DNA of 64,000 nt. Source: an uncultured Gammaproteobacteria bacterium (GTDB taxonomy: Bacteria > Pseudomonadota > Gammaproteobacteria > Steroidobacterales > Woeseiaceae). Within the stretch, counting starts at the first letter, position 1. Every line of letters begins with the position of its first letter. A program made the translations under genes and the position numbers. The stretch is from positions 1 through 64,000 of the forward strand of contig CALBPI010000060.1 of assembly GCA_937899415.1 (NCBI GenBank), given 5' to 3'. Positions 30,505-39,063 of this stretch are shown here, in pieces. The notes below the pieces were generated by a model that saw only the letters and a program-made list of their open reading frames with translations, ran no database searches and was not told where the DNA came from.

Positions 30505-30702
30505 GGCGGGCTGAGACCAGCGCGCCCTGCCACAGCCCGACGACACTCGAGCCAACTTCCCCGACTGAAAACTGGTGCATTCGCGGCCATTTCGAGGCCG
30601 GCCGACGGTGCGCAAGACCTCGACTGCGGCGTGCAATCGCAACTCGCAGGACGCGTAGGAAGGCCAGGTTCGACACCGCAAAAATTGGTGAGTCGACAGC
30701 GC

Positions 30703-30748
30703 TTCGACAGAGTGGGTCTGGTGCGTCTGGGTCGGCCCACCTGTCGAA
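30703..30748 (+). other. Stable hairpin in the petA leader
   Basis: TTCGACAG-A-GTGGG (30703-30716) pairs with CCCAC-CTGTCGAA (30736-30748): 13 base pairs with one bulged A and a 19-nt loop. It is preceded by a partial copy, GTCGACAG, at about 30692-30699. Confidence 0.6.
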
Positions 30749-30867
30749 AACGCAGGGTGCCGGGGCAGCGAAGGGCGATAGGGTTCGCCACAACATTCGT
30801 GAGGTGCCGGCCCAGCCGCGCGCCCGCCAGGCTTAGTAACAATTGATCGTGATTCGGAGTCGACCTG

Positions 30868-31467
30868 ATGGCTGACAATCCTGACAACCTTGACGACAGC
30901 AGACGCCGGTTCCTCGGCATCGCCACGGGCGCCACGGGCGCTGTCGCGGGTGCCATGTTCGTAGTGCCCTTCCTGGGATCGCTGGTACCGAGCAAACGGG
31001 CGCAGGCGCTGGGCGCACCTGTTGAAATCAACATCGGAAACCTCGAAACCGGCCAGATGGCGCGCAAGCAATGGCGTGGCCGCACGGTCTACGTGGTGCG
31101 TCGCGACGAAGAGATGCTGAAGCGTATCGAGAACACGACGCCGCAAGTCGCCGACCCGGATTCAGCAGAATCAGAGCAGCCCGATTACGCCAGCAACGGT
31201 TTTCGCTCGCTGAAGCCCGAGTTTCTCGTGGTCTTCGGCCAGTGCACCCATTTGGGCTGCGCGCCCTCGCAGCGCTTCGAGGTGGCCCCACCGGATCTCG
31301 GCCAGGACTGGCTGGGCGGCTTTTTCTGCGCCTGCCACGGTTCGAAATTCGACATGGCCGGCCGCGTCTTCAAGGGGGTTCCGGCGCCCCTCAACTTGCC
31401 GGTACCGCCTTACCGCTTTATCGGTGAGGACGTCATCGAAATCGGCACGGAAACAGGAGCAGCCTGA
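30868..31467 (+). CDS. petA: Ubiquinol-cytochrome c reductase Rieske iron-sulfur subunit
   Basis: The Rieske subunit of respiratory complex III moves electrons from ubiquinol to cytochrome c1. The 199-residue protein carries a twin-arginine signal/anchor (SRRRFLGIAT, then a hydrophobic segment to about 39), so it should be exported folded by Tat. The 2Fe-2S ligands are C126 and H128 in CTHLGC (C131 in the disulfide) and C154 and H157 in CACHGS; the second box has Ala where Pro is common (CPCHGS). It overlaps petB by 1 nt. Confidence 0.97.
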   Translation: MADNPDNLDDSRRRFLGIATGATGAVAGAMFVVPFLGSLVPSKRAQALGAPVEINIGNLETGQMARKQWRGRTVYVVRRDEEMLKRIENTTPQVADPDSAESEQPDYASNGFRSLKPEFLVVFGQCTHLGCAPSQRFEVAPPDLGQDWLGGFFCACHGSKFDMAGRVFKGVPAPLNLPVPPYRFIGEDVIEIGTETGAA

Positions 31468-32735
31468 TGGCACGCGCAGAATCGGAACTGCAGATCGGTC
31501 AGAAAGACGGAGGGTTGATGAAGTGGATCAACGACCGCTTCCCCTTCGACAAGATGATGAAGGAGCACGTGACTGAGTATTACGCCTCCAAGAATCTGAA
31601 CCTCTGGTACGTTTTCGGCGTGTTATCGATGGTCGTGCTCGTGATCCAGCTGCTCACGGGCATCTTCCTGACGATGAACTACAAGCCCAGCGCGGCAGAG
31701 GCGTTCGCCTCGGTCGAGTACATCATGCGCGACGTGAAGTACGGCTACATCATTCGTTACATGCACTCGACGGGTGCGTCGGCGTTCTTCATTGTGGTTT
31801 ACCTACACATGTTCCGCGCCATGCTGTATGGCAGCTACCGCAAGCCACGCGAGCTCATCTGGCTCATCGGCATGATCATCTTCATCGTGCTCATGGCGGA
31901 AGCGTTTATGGGTTACCTCCTGCCCTGGGGTCAGATGTCCTATTGGGGTGCGCAGGTGATCGTGTCGCTGTTCGGGGCGATCCCGGGTATCGGTGAAGGC
32001 CTTGTGGACGTCATCCGCGGTGACTACTCGATTTCGGACATCACGTTGAACCGCTTCTTCGCGCTGCATGTGATCGCGCTGCCGCTGGCACTCGTCATGC
32101 TTGTTGTCGTGCACATCCTTGCGCTGCACGAAGTGGGTTCGAACAACCCCGACGGCATCGAAATCAAGAAAAAGAAGGACGCGAACGGCGTGCCGCTCGA
32201 TGGCATCGCATTCCACCCCTACCACACGTCGAAAGACCTCGTGGCCATCGTGGTGTTCATGGCAGCGTTCTTCGCAGTCGTGTTCTTTGCGCCTGAAATG
32301 GGTGGCTACTTCCTGGAGCACGCCAACTTCGAGCCGGCCAACCGTCTCAAGACGCCGGAGCACATCGCACCGGTCTGGTACTTCACGCCGTTCTACGCGA
32401 TTTTGCGCGCCGTGCCGGACAAGCTGCTGGGGGTCATCCTCATGGGCGCGGCCGTCGTGATTCCGATGTTCCTGCCCTGGCTGGACCGCTCGCCTGTGAA
32501 GTCGATTCGCTACAAGGGCGTCATCACAAAGTCGGCACTGGGCCTGTTCGTGGTCGCGTTCCTGTTCCTCGGCTGGCTGGGTCTGCAGCCCGCGACGGAT
32601 CTCTACACGAACCTCGCGCGCGTGTTCACGGTGATCTACTTTGCGTTTTTTGCACTGATGCCTTGGTACAGCAAGATCGACCAGACCAAGCCGGTACCCG
32701 AGCGTGTCGTGATGAAGGGGGCGGAGCATGCGTAG
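31467..32735 (+). CDS. petB: Ubiquinol-cytochrome c reductase cytochrome b
   Basis: Cytochrome b carries both haems b and the quinol oxidation and reduction sites of complex III. The 422-residue protein has about eight membrane helices. Haem-ligand histidines lie in YMHSTGASAFFIVVYLHMFR and in ALHVIALP with VVHILALHEVG. The Qo-site motif reads PVWY (HIAPVWYFTP) rather than the PEWY of mitochondria and alphaproteobacteria. The gene overlaps petC by 8 nt. Confidence 0.97.
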   Translation: MARAESELQIGQKDGGLMKWINDRFPFDKMMKEHVTEYYASKNLNLWYVFGVLSMVVLVIQLLTGIFLTMNYKPSAAEAFASVEYIMRDVKYGYIIRYMHSTGASAFFIVVYLHMFRAMLYGSYRKPRELIWLIGMIIFIVLMAEAFMGYLLPWGQMSYWGAQVIVSLFGAIPGIGEGLVDVIRGDYSISDITLNRFFALHVIALPLALVMLVVVHILALHEVGSNNPDGIEIKKKKDANGVPLDGIAFHPYHTSKDLVAIVVFMAAFFAVVFFAPEMGGYFLEHANFEPANRLKTPEHIAPVWYFTPFYAILRAVPDKLLGVILMGAAVVIPMFLPWLDRSPVKSIRYKGVITKSALGLFVVAFLFLGWLGLQPATDLYTNLARVFTVIYFAFFALMPWYSKIDQTKPVPERVVMKGAEHA

Positions 32736-33492
32736 GGCAACGCTTTTGCGCGCAGCAGCCCTTTGCCTGGCGTTGTCGGCTTCTGGTGCTGCGTTCGCCG
32801 CGGGCGGCGGCGCGGCACTCGATGCCGCCAATAACGACGTGGGTAACACCAAGTCGCTGCAGCGCGGCTTCAAGTACTTCATGAACTACTGCTCGGGCTG
32901 CCACAGTGCCGAATACGTGCGTTACAACACGATCGGCGCGGCACTTGAGATTAGCGATGCAGAGCTTGAGCAGAACCTCATGTTCAATGCTGAGCGCACC
33001 TTCGAGACGATTAATATCTCGATGCGCACTGAGGACGCGACGGCGTGGCTCGGCCAGGTGCCACCCGACATGTCGCTGATCGCACGTTCGAAAGGCGTCG
33101 ACCACATCTACTCGTTCCTGCGCGGCTACTACCGCGACGACAAGTCCGCAACAGGCTGGAACAACACGGTGGTCAAAAATGTCAGCATGCCGCACGTGCT
33201 CTGGGAAATGGAGGGCGTCAAGGCCAAGGCTGAGTCGCACAGCGACGAGGGTGCAGCGGCCGACGGCCACAGCGCCGCCGACAAGCCCGCGTTCGACGTT
33301 TTGGCGGCGGGTACGATGTCGGCTGAGGAATACGACGACGTCGTTCGTGACATTGTCAACTTCCTGGACTTCATCTCAGAGCCCATGCAGCTCGAGCGCA
33401 CCCAGATCGGCATCTGGATCATGGCTTTTCTCGTGATCTTCTTCTTCTTGTCCCTGTTCCTTAAGAAGGAAATCTGGAAGGACGTGAAGTAA
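32728..33492 (+). CDS. petC: Cytochrome c1
   Basis: Cytochrome c1 passes electrons from the Rieske centre to soluble cytochrome c. The 254-residue precursor has a signal peptide ending near AAFA (20-24), the haem attachment site C55-SG-C58-H59, a likely Met ligand in PPDMSLIARSKG, and a C-terminal membrane anchor (IGIWIMAFLVIFFFLSLFL) ending in KKEIWKDVK. A short His/Ala/Asp-rich insertion lies at about residues 170-190. It completes petABC. Confidence 0.97.
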   Translation: MRRATLLRAAALCLALSASGAAFAAGGGAALDAANNDVGNTKSLQRGFKYFMNYCSGCHSAEYVRYNTIGAALEISDAELEQNLMFNAERTFETINISMRTEDATAWLGQVPPDMSLIARSKGVDHIYSFLRGYYRDDKSATGWNNTVVKNVSMPHVLWEMEGVKAKAESHSDEGAAADGHSAADKPAFDVLAAGTMSAEEYDDVVRDIVNFLDFISEPMQLERTQIGIWIMAFLVIFFFLSLFLKKEIWKDVK

Positions 33493-33506
33493 ACACCGGT
33501 TCGCGC

Positions 33507-33530
33507 GGCGGCGTGTGGGGACACGTCGCC
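33507..33530 (+). repeat. Hairpin between petC and sspA
   Basis: GGCGGCGTGT (33507-33516) pairs with ACACGTCGCC (33521-33530) over ten positions, including one G-U, around a GGGG loop. No T-run follows, so it may stabilise or partly terminate the petABC transcript before sspA. Confidence 0.6.
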
Positions 33531-33595
33531 AGTGACGCTCGGGTGCACCGGACGTCACCGTCGACTACACAACAAGACAGATACGGAGACTCCAA

Positions 33596-34225
33596 ATGGG
33601 AGCAATCGCTAACCGGCGCTCGATCATGAGCCTTTTTTCTCGGCCCACGTGCATTCACAGTCACCGCACGCGCCTCGTGCTGGCTGAGAAGAGCATCAAC
33701 ATCGATATCGTGACGGTCGAAGGGGACGACCTGCCCGAAGACCTGCTCGATCTGAACCCCTACCACACGGTGCCGACACTCGTAGACCGCGACCTCGTCC
33801 TTTACGATTCGCGCGTCATCATCGAATACCTCGATGAGCGCTTCCCGCATCCGCCGCTCATGCCCGTCGATCCCGTGACGCGCGCTCAGTTCCGCCTGGC
33901 GCTGTTCCGCATCGAGAATGACTGGTACAAGCTCGCCGAACAGATCGAAGACGCGGCCGAGAAGAAAGCCAACACGCGAGCCCGCAAGATCCTGAAGGAA
34001 AGCGTGCTGGCCAGCGCCGAAGTGTTTGCGGCCAAAGAATTCTTCCTGGGCGATGAGTTTTCGCTTGTTGACGCGAGTGTCGCGCCGCTGCTCTGGCGGT
34101 TATCGAGTTACAATATCGACCTGGGCAAAGGTGGCGCCCCCATCGAGGCCTACATGGAACGCATGTTCGCGCGGCCCTCGTTCCGCGCCAGCCTGACCGA
34201 ACTCGAGCAGGAGATGCGGCTGTAG
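33596..34225 (+). CDS. sspA: Stringent starvation protein A
   Basis: SspA binds RNA polymerase with sigma-70 and alters transcription during starvation and acid stress. The 209-residue protein has a glutathione-transferase fold that does not act as an enzyme: an N-terminal thioredoxin-like domain (NRRSIMSLFSRPTCIHSHRTRLVLAEK), HTVPTLVDRDLVLYDSRVIIEYLDERFPHPPLMP, and a helical C-terminal domain. GGAGAC precedes the ATG at 33596. The petABC-sspAB order is conserved in gammaproteobacteria. Confidence 0.96.
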   Translation: MGAIANRRSIMSLFSRPTCIHSHRTRLVLAEKSINIDIVTVEGDDLPEDLLDLNPYHTVPTLVDRDLVLYDSRVIIEYLDERFPHPPLMPVDPVTRAQFRLALFRIENDWYKLAEQIEDAAEKKANTRARKILKESVLASAEVFAAKEFFLGDEFSLVDASVAPLLWRLSSYNIDLGKGGAPIEAYMERMFARPSFRASLTELEQEMRL

Positions 34226-34234
34226 GCCGCCCCG

Positions 34235-34651
34235 GTGCCGACCGTGAGTGACGGTGAGCGGCGCATCTCCTCAAAACGGCCCTACCTGATTCGGGCCATG
34301 CACGAGTGGATGAGCGACAACGGCCATACACCGCATCTCGTCGTAGACGCCGAGATGGCGGGTGTCGTCGTGCCGACGGAACACATCCAGGACGGACGTA
34401 TCGTGCTTAACATCAGCTACTCGGCAGCGCATGCGTTGCAGCTCGACAATGACGCGGTGTCGTTTCGGGCGCGCTTCGGTGGCAGTCCCTTCGACGTCCG
34501 CGTCCCGGTACCGAGCATCCTGGGCATCTACGCCCGCGAGACAGGGCAGGGCATGGTGTTCTCAGATGGCGGGCCCGAAAAGCCTGAGCCCGAACCTGAC
34601 GACAACGGCGACGACAACACTCGGCCGTCGCACCTCAAGGTCGTCAAGTAA
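34235..34651 (+). CDS. sspB: ClpXP specificity-enhancing factor SspB
   Basis: SspB delivers ssrA-tagged proteins from stalled ribosomes to ClpXP. The 138-residue protein has the substrate-binding domain (KRPYLIRAMHEWMSDNGHTPHLVVDA, LNISYSAAHAL, FRARFGG), an acidic flexible linker (EPEPDDNGDDN), and a C-terminal ClpX-binding tail ending RPSHLKVVK. The start is a GTG at 34235; an in-frame GTG at 34244 is also possible. It lies 9 nt after sspA and is convergent with diaA. Confidence 0.95.
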   Translation: MPTVSDGERRISSKRPYLIRAMHEWMSDNGHTPHLVVDAEMAGVVVPTEHIQDGRIVLNISYSAAHALQLDNDAVSFRARFGGSPFDVRVPVPSILGIYARETGQGMVFSDGGPEKPEPEPDDNGDDNTRPSHLKVVK

Positions 34652-34670
34652 CGCCGGGGCGTTCGCTCAG

Positions 34671-35300
<630 letters not shown>

Positions 35301-35338
35301 CTAGCGGATTCCAAGGCTTAACCCCAGTCCGGAGCGCG

Positions 35339-35704
35339 TCAGCCGGCACGAAATGCGTCCCGGTGCCAGGCGATAGTGGTGCTACCGTCCTCACTGGCAT
35401 CGAAGGCGACGACGTCGAACCGCATTCGGGCCTGGGCCCATTGTGGCTGGCGCAGCAGAAAGAACTGTGCTGCCTGAATGAGCCGATGCTGCTTGCCGGG
35501 GTTCACGGACGCAGCCGCGCCGACACGTGCCCGTGCACTGCGGTAACGGACCTCAATGAACACCAGCGTCGCGTCGTCGCACATGATCAGATCGATCTCA
35601 CCAAAGCGACTGTGAAAGTTGCGCGCAACGGGTTCGAGGCCATGATCGCAGAGATGGCTTGCGGCACGGTCTTCCCAGAGCGTGCCCGCGGCACGCCGGC
35701 TCAC
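35339..35704 (-). CDS. yraN: UPF0102 nuclease-like protein YraN
   Basis: A small endonuclease-like protein of the UPF0102 family; its role is not established. The core is GTLWEDRAASHLCDHGLEPVARNFHSRFGEIDLIMCDDATLVFIEVRYR, with the restriction-nuclease-like D and E-x-K type positions (here E-V-R). The GTG at 35704, 4 nt past the lpoA stop, gives 121 residues and aligns with relatives. A longer frame from an ATG at 35785 would overlap lpoA by 77 nt and adds no homology. Confidence 0.85.
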   Translation of the reverse strand: MSRRAAGTLWEDRAASHLCDHGLEPVARNFHSRFGEIDLIMCDDATLVFIEVRYRSARARVGAAASVNPGKQHRLIQAAQFFLLRQPQWAQARMRFDVVAFDASEDGSTTIAWHRDAFRAG

Positions 35705-35708
35705 CGTG

Positions 35709-37682
35709 CTAGTCCAGCGTGATGATTGTGGGCTGCCGGGGCTCGTCACCGCCCGATTCGAATGCGTCTTCGGCATCGTCGCCAAAGGGCGCGTCGGGGT
35801 TGTCGCGTTCAGCGGGCGCCATGGGGTCGACGCGCGGGTCCAGCGCGGGAAGCGCGACCGTCTGACCGCGTTGGAACACGGCCCACTCCGTGCTGCGTCG
35901 GATGTCGCCTGTCACGCGAAGCTCAAGCCCACCCGTGGCGCCCTGCCAGCGCTGCGGCGGCAATGTGCCGCCGAGTGCGGCGGCCACCTGCGACACGGCG
36001 CCGTAGGCGTCGTACCCCAGCGCAAACAGGCGCGGCTGGCGCCTCGCCGAGGCCAGTGCTGCGCTGGCCACCGTCAGCGGTGTTTGCTCGCCGCGCATGT
36101 CGGCAGTAAGCCAGGGGATCTCCGTGAAGCGCACACCCTCGAGGTCGCGTGCCCGGACGTCGCGGCCCGGTGCGTTTACGGCGCTCGTGGCGTACACGGG
36201 CAGGTCACCGGAATAGTGGAACCGGAACTGCGGACGCAGGCGTTCGGCGCTGGCAGATGCTGCGGCCATGAAGATGAAGTCGACGTCGGCCCGGCGTCGT
36301 GGCTCGAACTGCAGCGGCTGGCCCACCAGCGAGCGCATCCGGCGGTAGCGCGTCACGCTGTCGTCGAGCAGCATCGCCGCCTGAATCTCGCTGGAGTAAT
36401 CCGTGTCTTCGGCAATGTAGGTCGCGTAGTCGACCACCACGCCGCCGTAGGCAGAGAAGGTGTCGGCGAAAGCCTGCAGCACGCGTTCGCCCCAGTTGGA
36501 TGCGGGCACAAAGGCAACAGCGCGACGGTGGCCGTCGCCGATCGCGCGCAGTGCGGCGGCGGCTGCCTCGTCCTCGGGTGCGAGCCCGAACTGGAAGAGC
36601 AACGGCTGCCCGGTGGGTTCGCGCAGGTAGTTGAGCGTCAGCGTCGGCACCGTGAGCTCGCTGTTCATGGCGAGCTCTTCGACCGCTGCCGGCAGGATCG
36701 GGCCCACGATGAGTTCGGCACCGTCTGCGACGGCCTGTTGCCAGGCGAGTGTGGCGCCCATTTCGGCGATGTCGTAGACCCGAACAATGGGGGCGTCAAC
36801 GCGGCCCTGTTGGGCTGCGGCGTAGTGACCCAGGAAGCCGTCGCGAACCGCCTCGCCGATGGGCGCGGCGCGACCCGACAGTGTGGCGAGCAGCGCCACC
36901 TGGCGTGGCTCGAACTGCGTCGGCTCAACAGGCTCGCCCCATTCCCGAACGATGGTGTCGATGGCGGGATGCCCCGGGTACTGGCGGGTCCAGCCGGCGA
37001 TGCCTGCGCGCGGGCCGGCTTCCCCGGAGCCGTCGAAGATCAGCCCCAATGCGATCCAGCCTGCGACGACGCGGTCGCCGGCGCGCGTCGCGGCGTCCCG
37101 GAGTCGCGCCGGGTCTGCGCGCAACAGACCGTCCCAGATGCGCGTGTGGTTGGCTTTGATTTCTTCCGACGTGCCGAGCCAAAGCTCGCGGCGATTGAGC
37201 GTGCTTACGGCCTCGAGTGGTTGGCCCGTGAGGAATAGCGCCGTGCCGCGTTCCCCCTCGAGGTCGATGCGCTGGTTCAGTGTGACCCCGCGCATGTCGA
37301 CTTCGTCGAGCAGCGAGAGTGACTCGACGCCGTTGTCCTGCAGGTTGGCCAGCGCGGCGCGGGCGACGAGCCAGTCAGTGACCCGATCGGCCGCCCGGGG
37401 CTCCGCCACGCGACTGATCGCGACACCGGCACGCGAGGCATCGCCCGCGGCTGTGAAGGCGCGCGCGGCGCGTAACAGCAGACGATCGCGCTCACCGCCT
37501 TCGGTCAGGCCTGCGAGCTCGAGGTACACGGTTGCGGCGCGCTCAGGCTCGCCCGCGTCCAGCAGGCGTTGTGCCCGCGATTCACTGACGCTACCGCCGG
37601 GCAGGCTTGCGCAGCCCGCAACGAGTGCGAGCAGCAGTGCGAGGGCCGAGAGGCGTGTGCGAATGAGCGACCGTTGGGTCAT
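35709..37682 (-). CDS. lpoA: Outer-membrane lipoprotein LpoA, PBP1A activator
   Basis: LpoA spans the periplasm from the outer membrane and activates the peptidoglycan synthase PBP1A. The 657-residue protein starts with a lipoprotein signal peptide and lipobox (LLLALVAGC-ASL, Cys about residue 24), then a TPR-like helical N-domain, and from about residue 250 a periplasmic-binding-protein-like C-domain (VALLATLSGRAAPIGEAVRDGFLGHY, GPILPAAVEELA). It is divergent from rsmI, as in E. coli. Confidence 0.93.
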   Translation of the reverse strand: MTQRSLIRTRLSALALLLALVAGCASLPGGSVSESRAQRLLDAGEPERAATVYLELAGLTEGGERDRLLLRAARAFTAAGDASRAGVAISRVAEPRAADRVTDWLVARAALANLQDNGVESLSLLDEVDMRGVTLNQRIDLEGERGTALFLTGQPLEAVSTLNRRELWLGTSEEIKANHTRIWDGLLRADPARLRDAATRAGDRVVAGWIALGLIFDGSGEAGPRAGIAGWTRQYPGHPAIDTIVREWGEPVEPTQFEPRQVALLATLSGRAAPIGEAVRDGFLGHYAAAQQGRVDAPIVRVYDIAEMGATLAWQQAVADGAELIVGPILPAAVEELAMNSELTVPTLTLNYLREPTGQPLLFQFGLAPEDEAAAAALRAIGDGHRRAVAFVPASNWGERVLQAFADTFSAYGGVVVDYATYIAEDTDYSSEIQAAMLLDDSVTRYRRMRSLVGQPLQFEPRRRADVDFIFMAAASASAERLRPQFRFHYSGDLPVYATSAVNAPGRDVRARDLEGVRFTEIPWLTADMRGEQTPLTVASAALASARRQPRLFALGYDAYGAVSQVAAALGGTLPPQRWQGATGGLELRVTGDIRRSTEWAVFQRGQTVALPALDPRVDPMAPAERDNPDAPFGDDAEDAFESGGDEPRQPTIITLD

Positions 37683-37758
37683 GATGGGGGTTCTCCCGCA
37701 GGGGACCGGTTAAGGTCATGCTGACAGTCAATGATACCGCGCGCCGCGGGCCTGCGCC

Positions 37759-38619
37759 GTGAGCCTGGACGTCGACAACGCGGCCCAAGGTCGGCTTGAA
37801 GTCGTGGCCACGCCGATCGGCAACCTTGGTGACGCCAGTACCCGCATGCGCGAGGCGCTGGCTGCAGCGGATCTCGTGGTTGCTGAAGATACGCGGCGCA
37901 CGGGTCGCCTGTTGACGCAGTTTGGCGTCGATCGCCCGCTATTTGCATTACATGACCACAACGAGTCCGAGGTGGTTCCGGGGCTCGTTGCGCGGATGCG
38001 TGACGGTGCACGCCTGGCACTGGTCTCGGACGCGGGAACGCCCGCCATCAGCGACCCGGGCTTTCGGCTGGTTCGTGCCGCGCTGGCAGAGGGTCTGCGC
38101 GTGACTCCCATACCGGGCGCCGTGGCGCTCATCGCGGCCCTGTCGGTGTCCGGGCTGCCCACAGACCGCTTCGCCTTCGAGGGCTTCCCACCCGCCAAGG
38201 CCAAGGCGCGACTGGCGTCGTTTCAGGCGCTGGCCAATGAGCCGCGCACGCTCGTGTTCTATGAAGCCGTGCACCGTATTGAGGCCAGCCTGCGCGACGC
38301 GGTCACCGCGTTTGGCGCAGAGCGACCCGCGTTCCTCGCGCGCGAGCTGACCAAGATGCACGAGCAATGTGTCAGCGACTCGCTGGGTGGCTTGCTCGAA
38401 GCCGTGGCAACGGGACGGGTCACTGCAAAGGGCGAGTTCGTACTTGCCGTTGCCGGCAATCCCACAGCGGGTGACGCAGAGCACGTTCAGGTGGGCGCCA
38501 GCGAGCTCATGCGCCGCTTGCTGGCGGCCGGCCTGTCGCGTGGCGATGCTGCCCGGCTCGTCGCCGGCGTCTCGGGACTGTCGCGCAACGATCTCTACGC
38601 GGCCACCGTCGACGACTGA
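37759..38619 (+). CDS. rsmI: 16S rRNA (cytidine-1402-2'-O)-methyltransferase
   Basis: RsmI methylates the ribose of C1402 in the 16S rRNA decoding centre; RsmH, encoded about 1.2 kb downstream, methylates the base of the same nucleotide. The 286-residue protein has the tetrapyrrole-methylase fold with LEVVATPIGNLGD, VVAEDTRRTGRLL, LVSDAGTPAISDPGFRLV and FEGFPPAK. The start is a GTG at 37759. It lies just upstream of the RNase P RNA gene. Confidence 0.96.
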   Translation: MSLDVDNAAQGRLEVVATPIGNLGDASTRMREALAAADLVVAEDTRRTGRLLTQFGVDRPLFALHDHNESEVVPGLVARMRDGARLALVSDAGTPAISDPGFRLVRAALAEGLRVTPIPGAVALIAALSVSGLPTDRFAFEGFPPAKAKARLASFQALANEPRTLVFYEAVHRIEASLRDAVTAFGAERPAFLARELTKMHEQCVSDSLGGLLEAVATGRVTAKGEFVLAVAGNPTAGDAEHVQVGASELMRRLLAAGLSRGDAARLVAGVSGLSRNDLYAATVDD

Positions 38620-38627
38620 CGTTGCGC

Positions 38628-38656
38628 TTGCCGCGCCTCACCGGCTGACCTATCGT
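38628..38656 (+). promoter_or_regulatory. rnpB promoter
   Basis: TTGCCG (38628-38633) and TATCGT (38651-38656) are 17 nt apart, placing the start at about 38662-38664, which coincides with the first base of the RNase P closing helix. Confidence 0.6.
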
Positions 38657-38661
38657 TGCCC

Positions 38662-39018
38662 GCGGAGCCGGCCGGGTGACCGCTGCGCCTTGTGCGTGGA
38701 GGAAAGTCCGGGCTCCTTCGGACAGGGCGCCAGGTAACGCCTGGGGGGCGCGAGCCCACGGAAAGTGCAACAGAAAAGATACCGCCACGTTCGCGTGGTA
38801 AGGGTGAAATGGTGCGGTAAGAGCGCACCGCGTCGCTGGTAACAGCGGCGGCAAGGTAAACCCCGCCCGGAGCAAGACCAAATAGGGGAGCAGCGGCCCT
38901 CGGGCTGCAGCGCCGGTTCCGAGCGCGCTCCCGGGTAGGTCGCTACAGCGTCACGGCGACGTGACGCGCAGATGAATGGTTACCCTCGACAGAACCCGGC
39001 TTACAGGCCGGCTCCCCA
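38662..39018 (+). ncRNA. rnpB: RNase P RNA, bacterial class A
   Basis: The catalytic RNA that removes 5' leaders from pre-tRNA. The closing helix pairs GGAGCCGGCC (38664-38673) with GGCCGGCTCC (39006-39015). Conserved core sequences are present in order: GAGGAAAGTCCGGGC, ACAGAAA, GGTAAACCCC, AGATGAATGGT and ACAGAACCCGGCTTAC. Length is about 357 nt, normal for class A. It lies between rsmI and mraZ, as in pseudomonads. Confidence 0.96.
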
Positions 39019-39026
39019 TCATCCCG

Positions 39027-39063
39027 CCGTGCCCGGATTTGCCCCGGGCGCGGCCTTTTTTTG
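39027..39063 (+). terminator. Terminator of rnpB
   Basis: CCGTGCCCGG (39027-39036) pairs with CCGGGCGCGG (39044-39053) around a 7-nt loop, followed after CC by seven T residues. It ends the RNase P RNA and insulates the dcw promoter. Confidence 0.9.

Larger units (their letters stand above)
30402..30867 (+). other. 466-nt intergenic region holding the petABC leader
   Basis: No coding region fits. It contains a sigma-70-like promoter at 30475-30504 reading toward petA and a strong hairpin at 30703-30748. The segment just after the -10 element, GGCGGGC (30505-30511), can pair with GCCCGCC about 320 nt later, just before petA. No intrinsic terminator is seen between promoter and gene. It does not match tmRNA or 6S RNA by eye. 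Confidence 0.5.

Noticed and set aside
30505-30867. tmRNA or 6S RNA in the petA leader
   Set aside because: No tRNA-like ends, no tag reading frame and no 6S-type central bubble could be recognised.
30402-31085. N-terminal extension of degS across the intergenic region and antisense to petA
   Set aside because: DegS from 30401 is already 355 residues with its membrane anchor; the extension is low-complexity Arg/Pro sequence typical of GC-rich antisense frames.
35682-37238. 518-codon plus-strand frame antisense to lpoA
   Set aside because: LpoA is clear on the other strand; the antisense frame has Cys/Arg/Gly-rich shadow composition.
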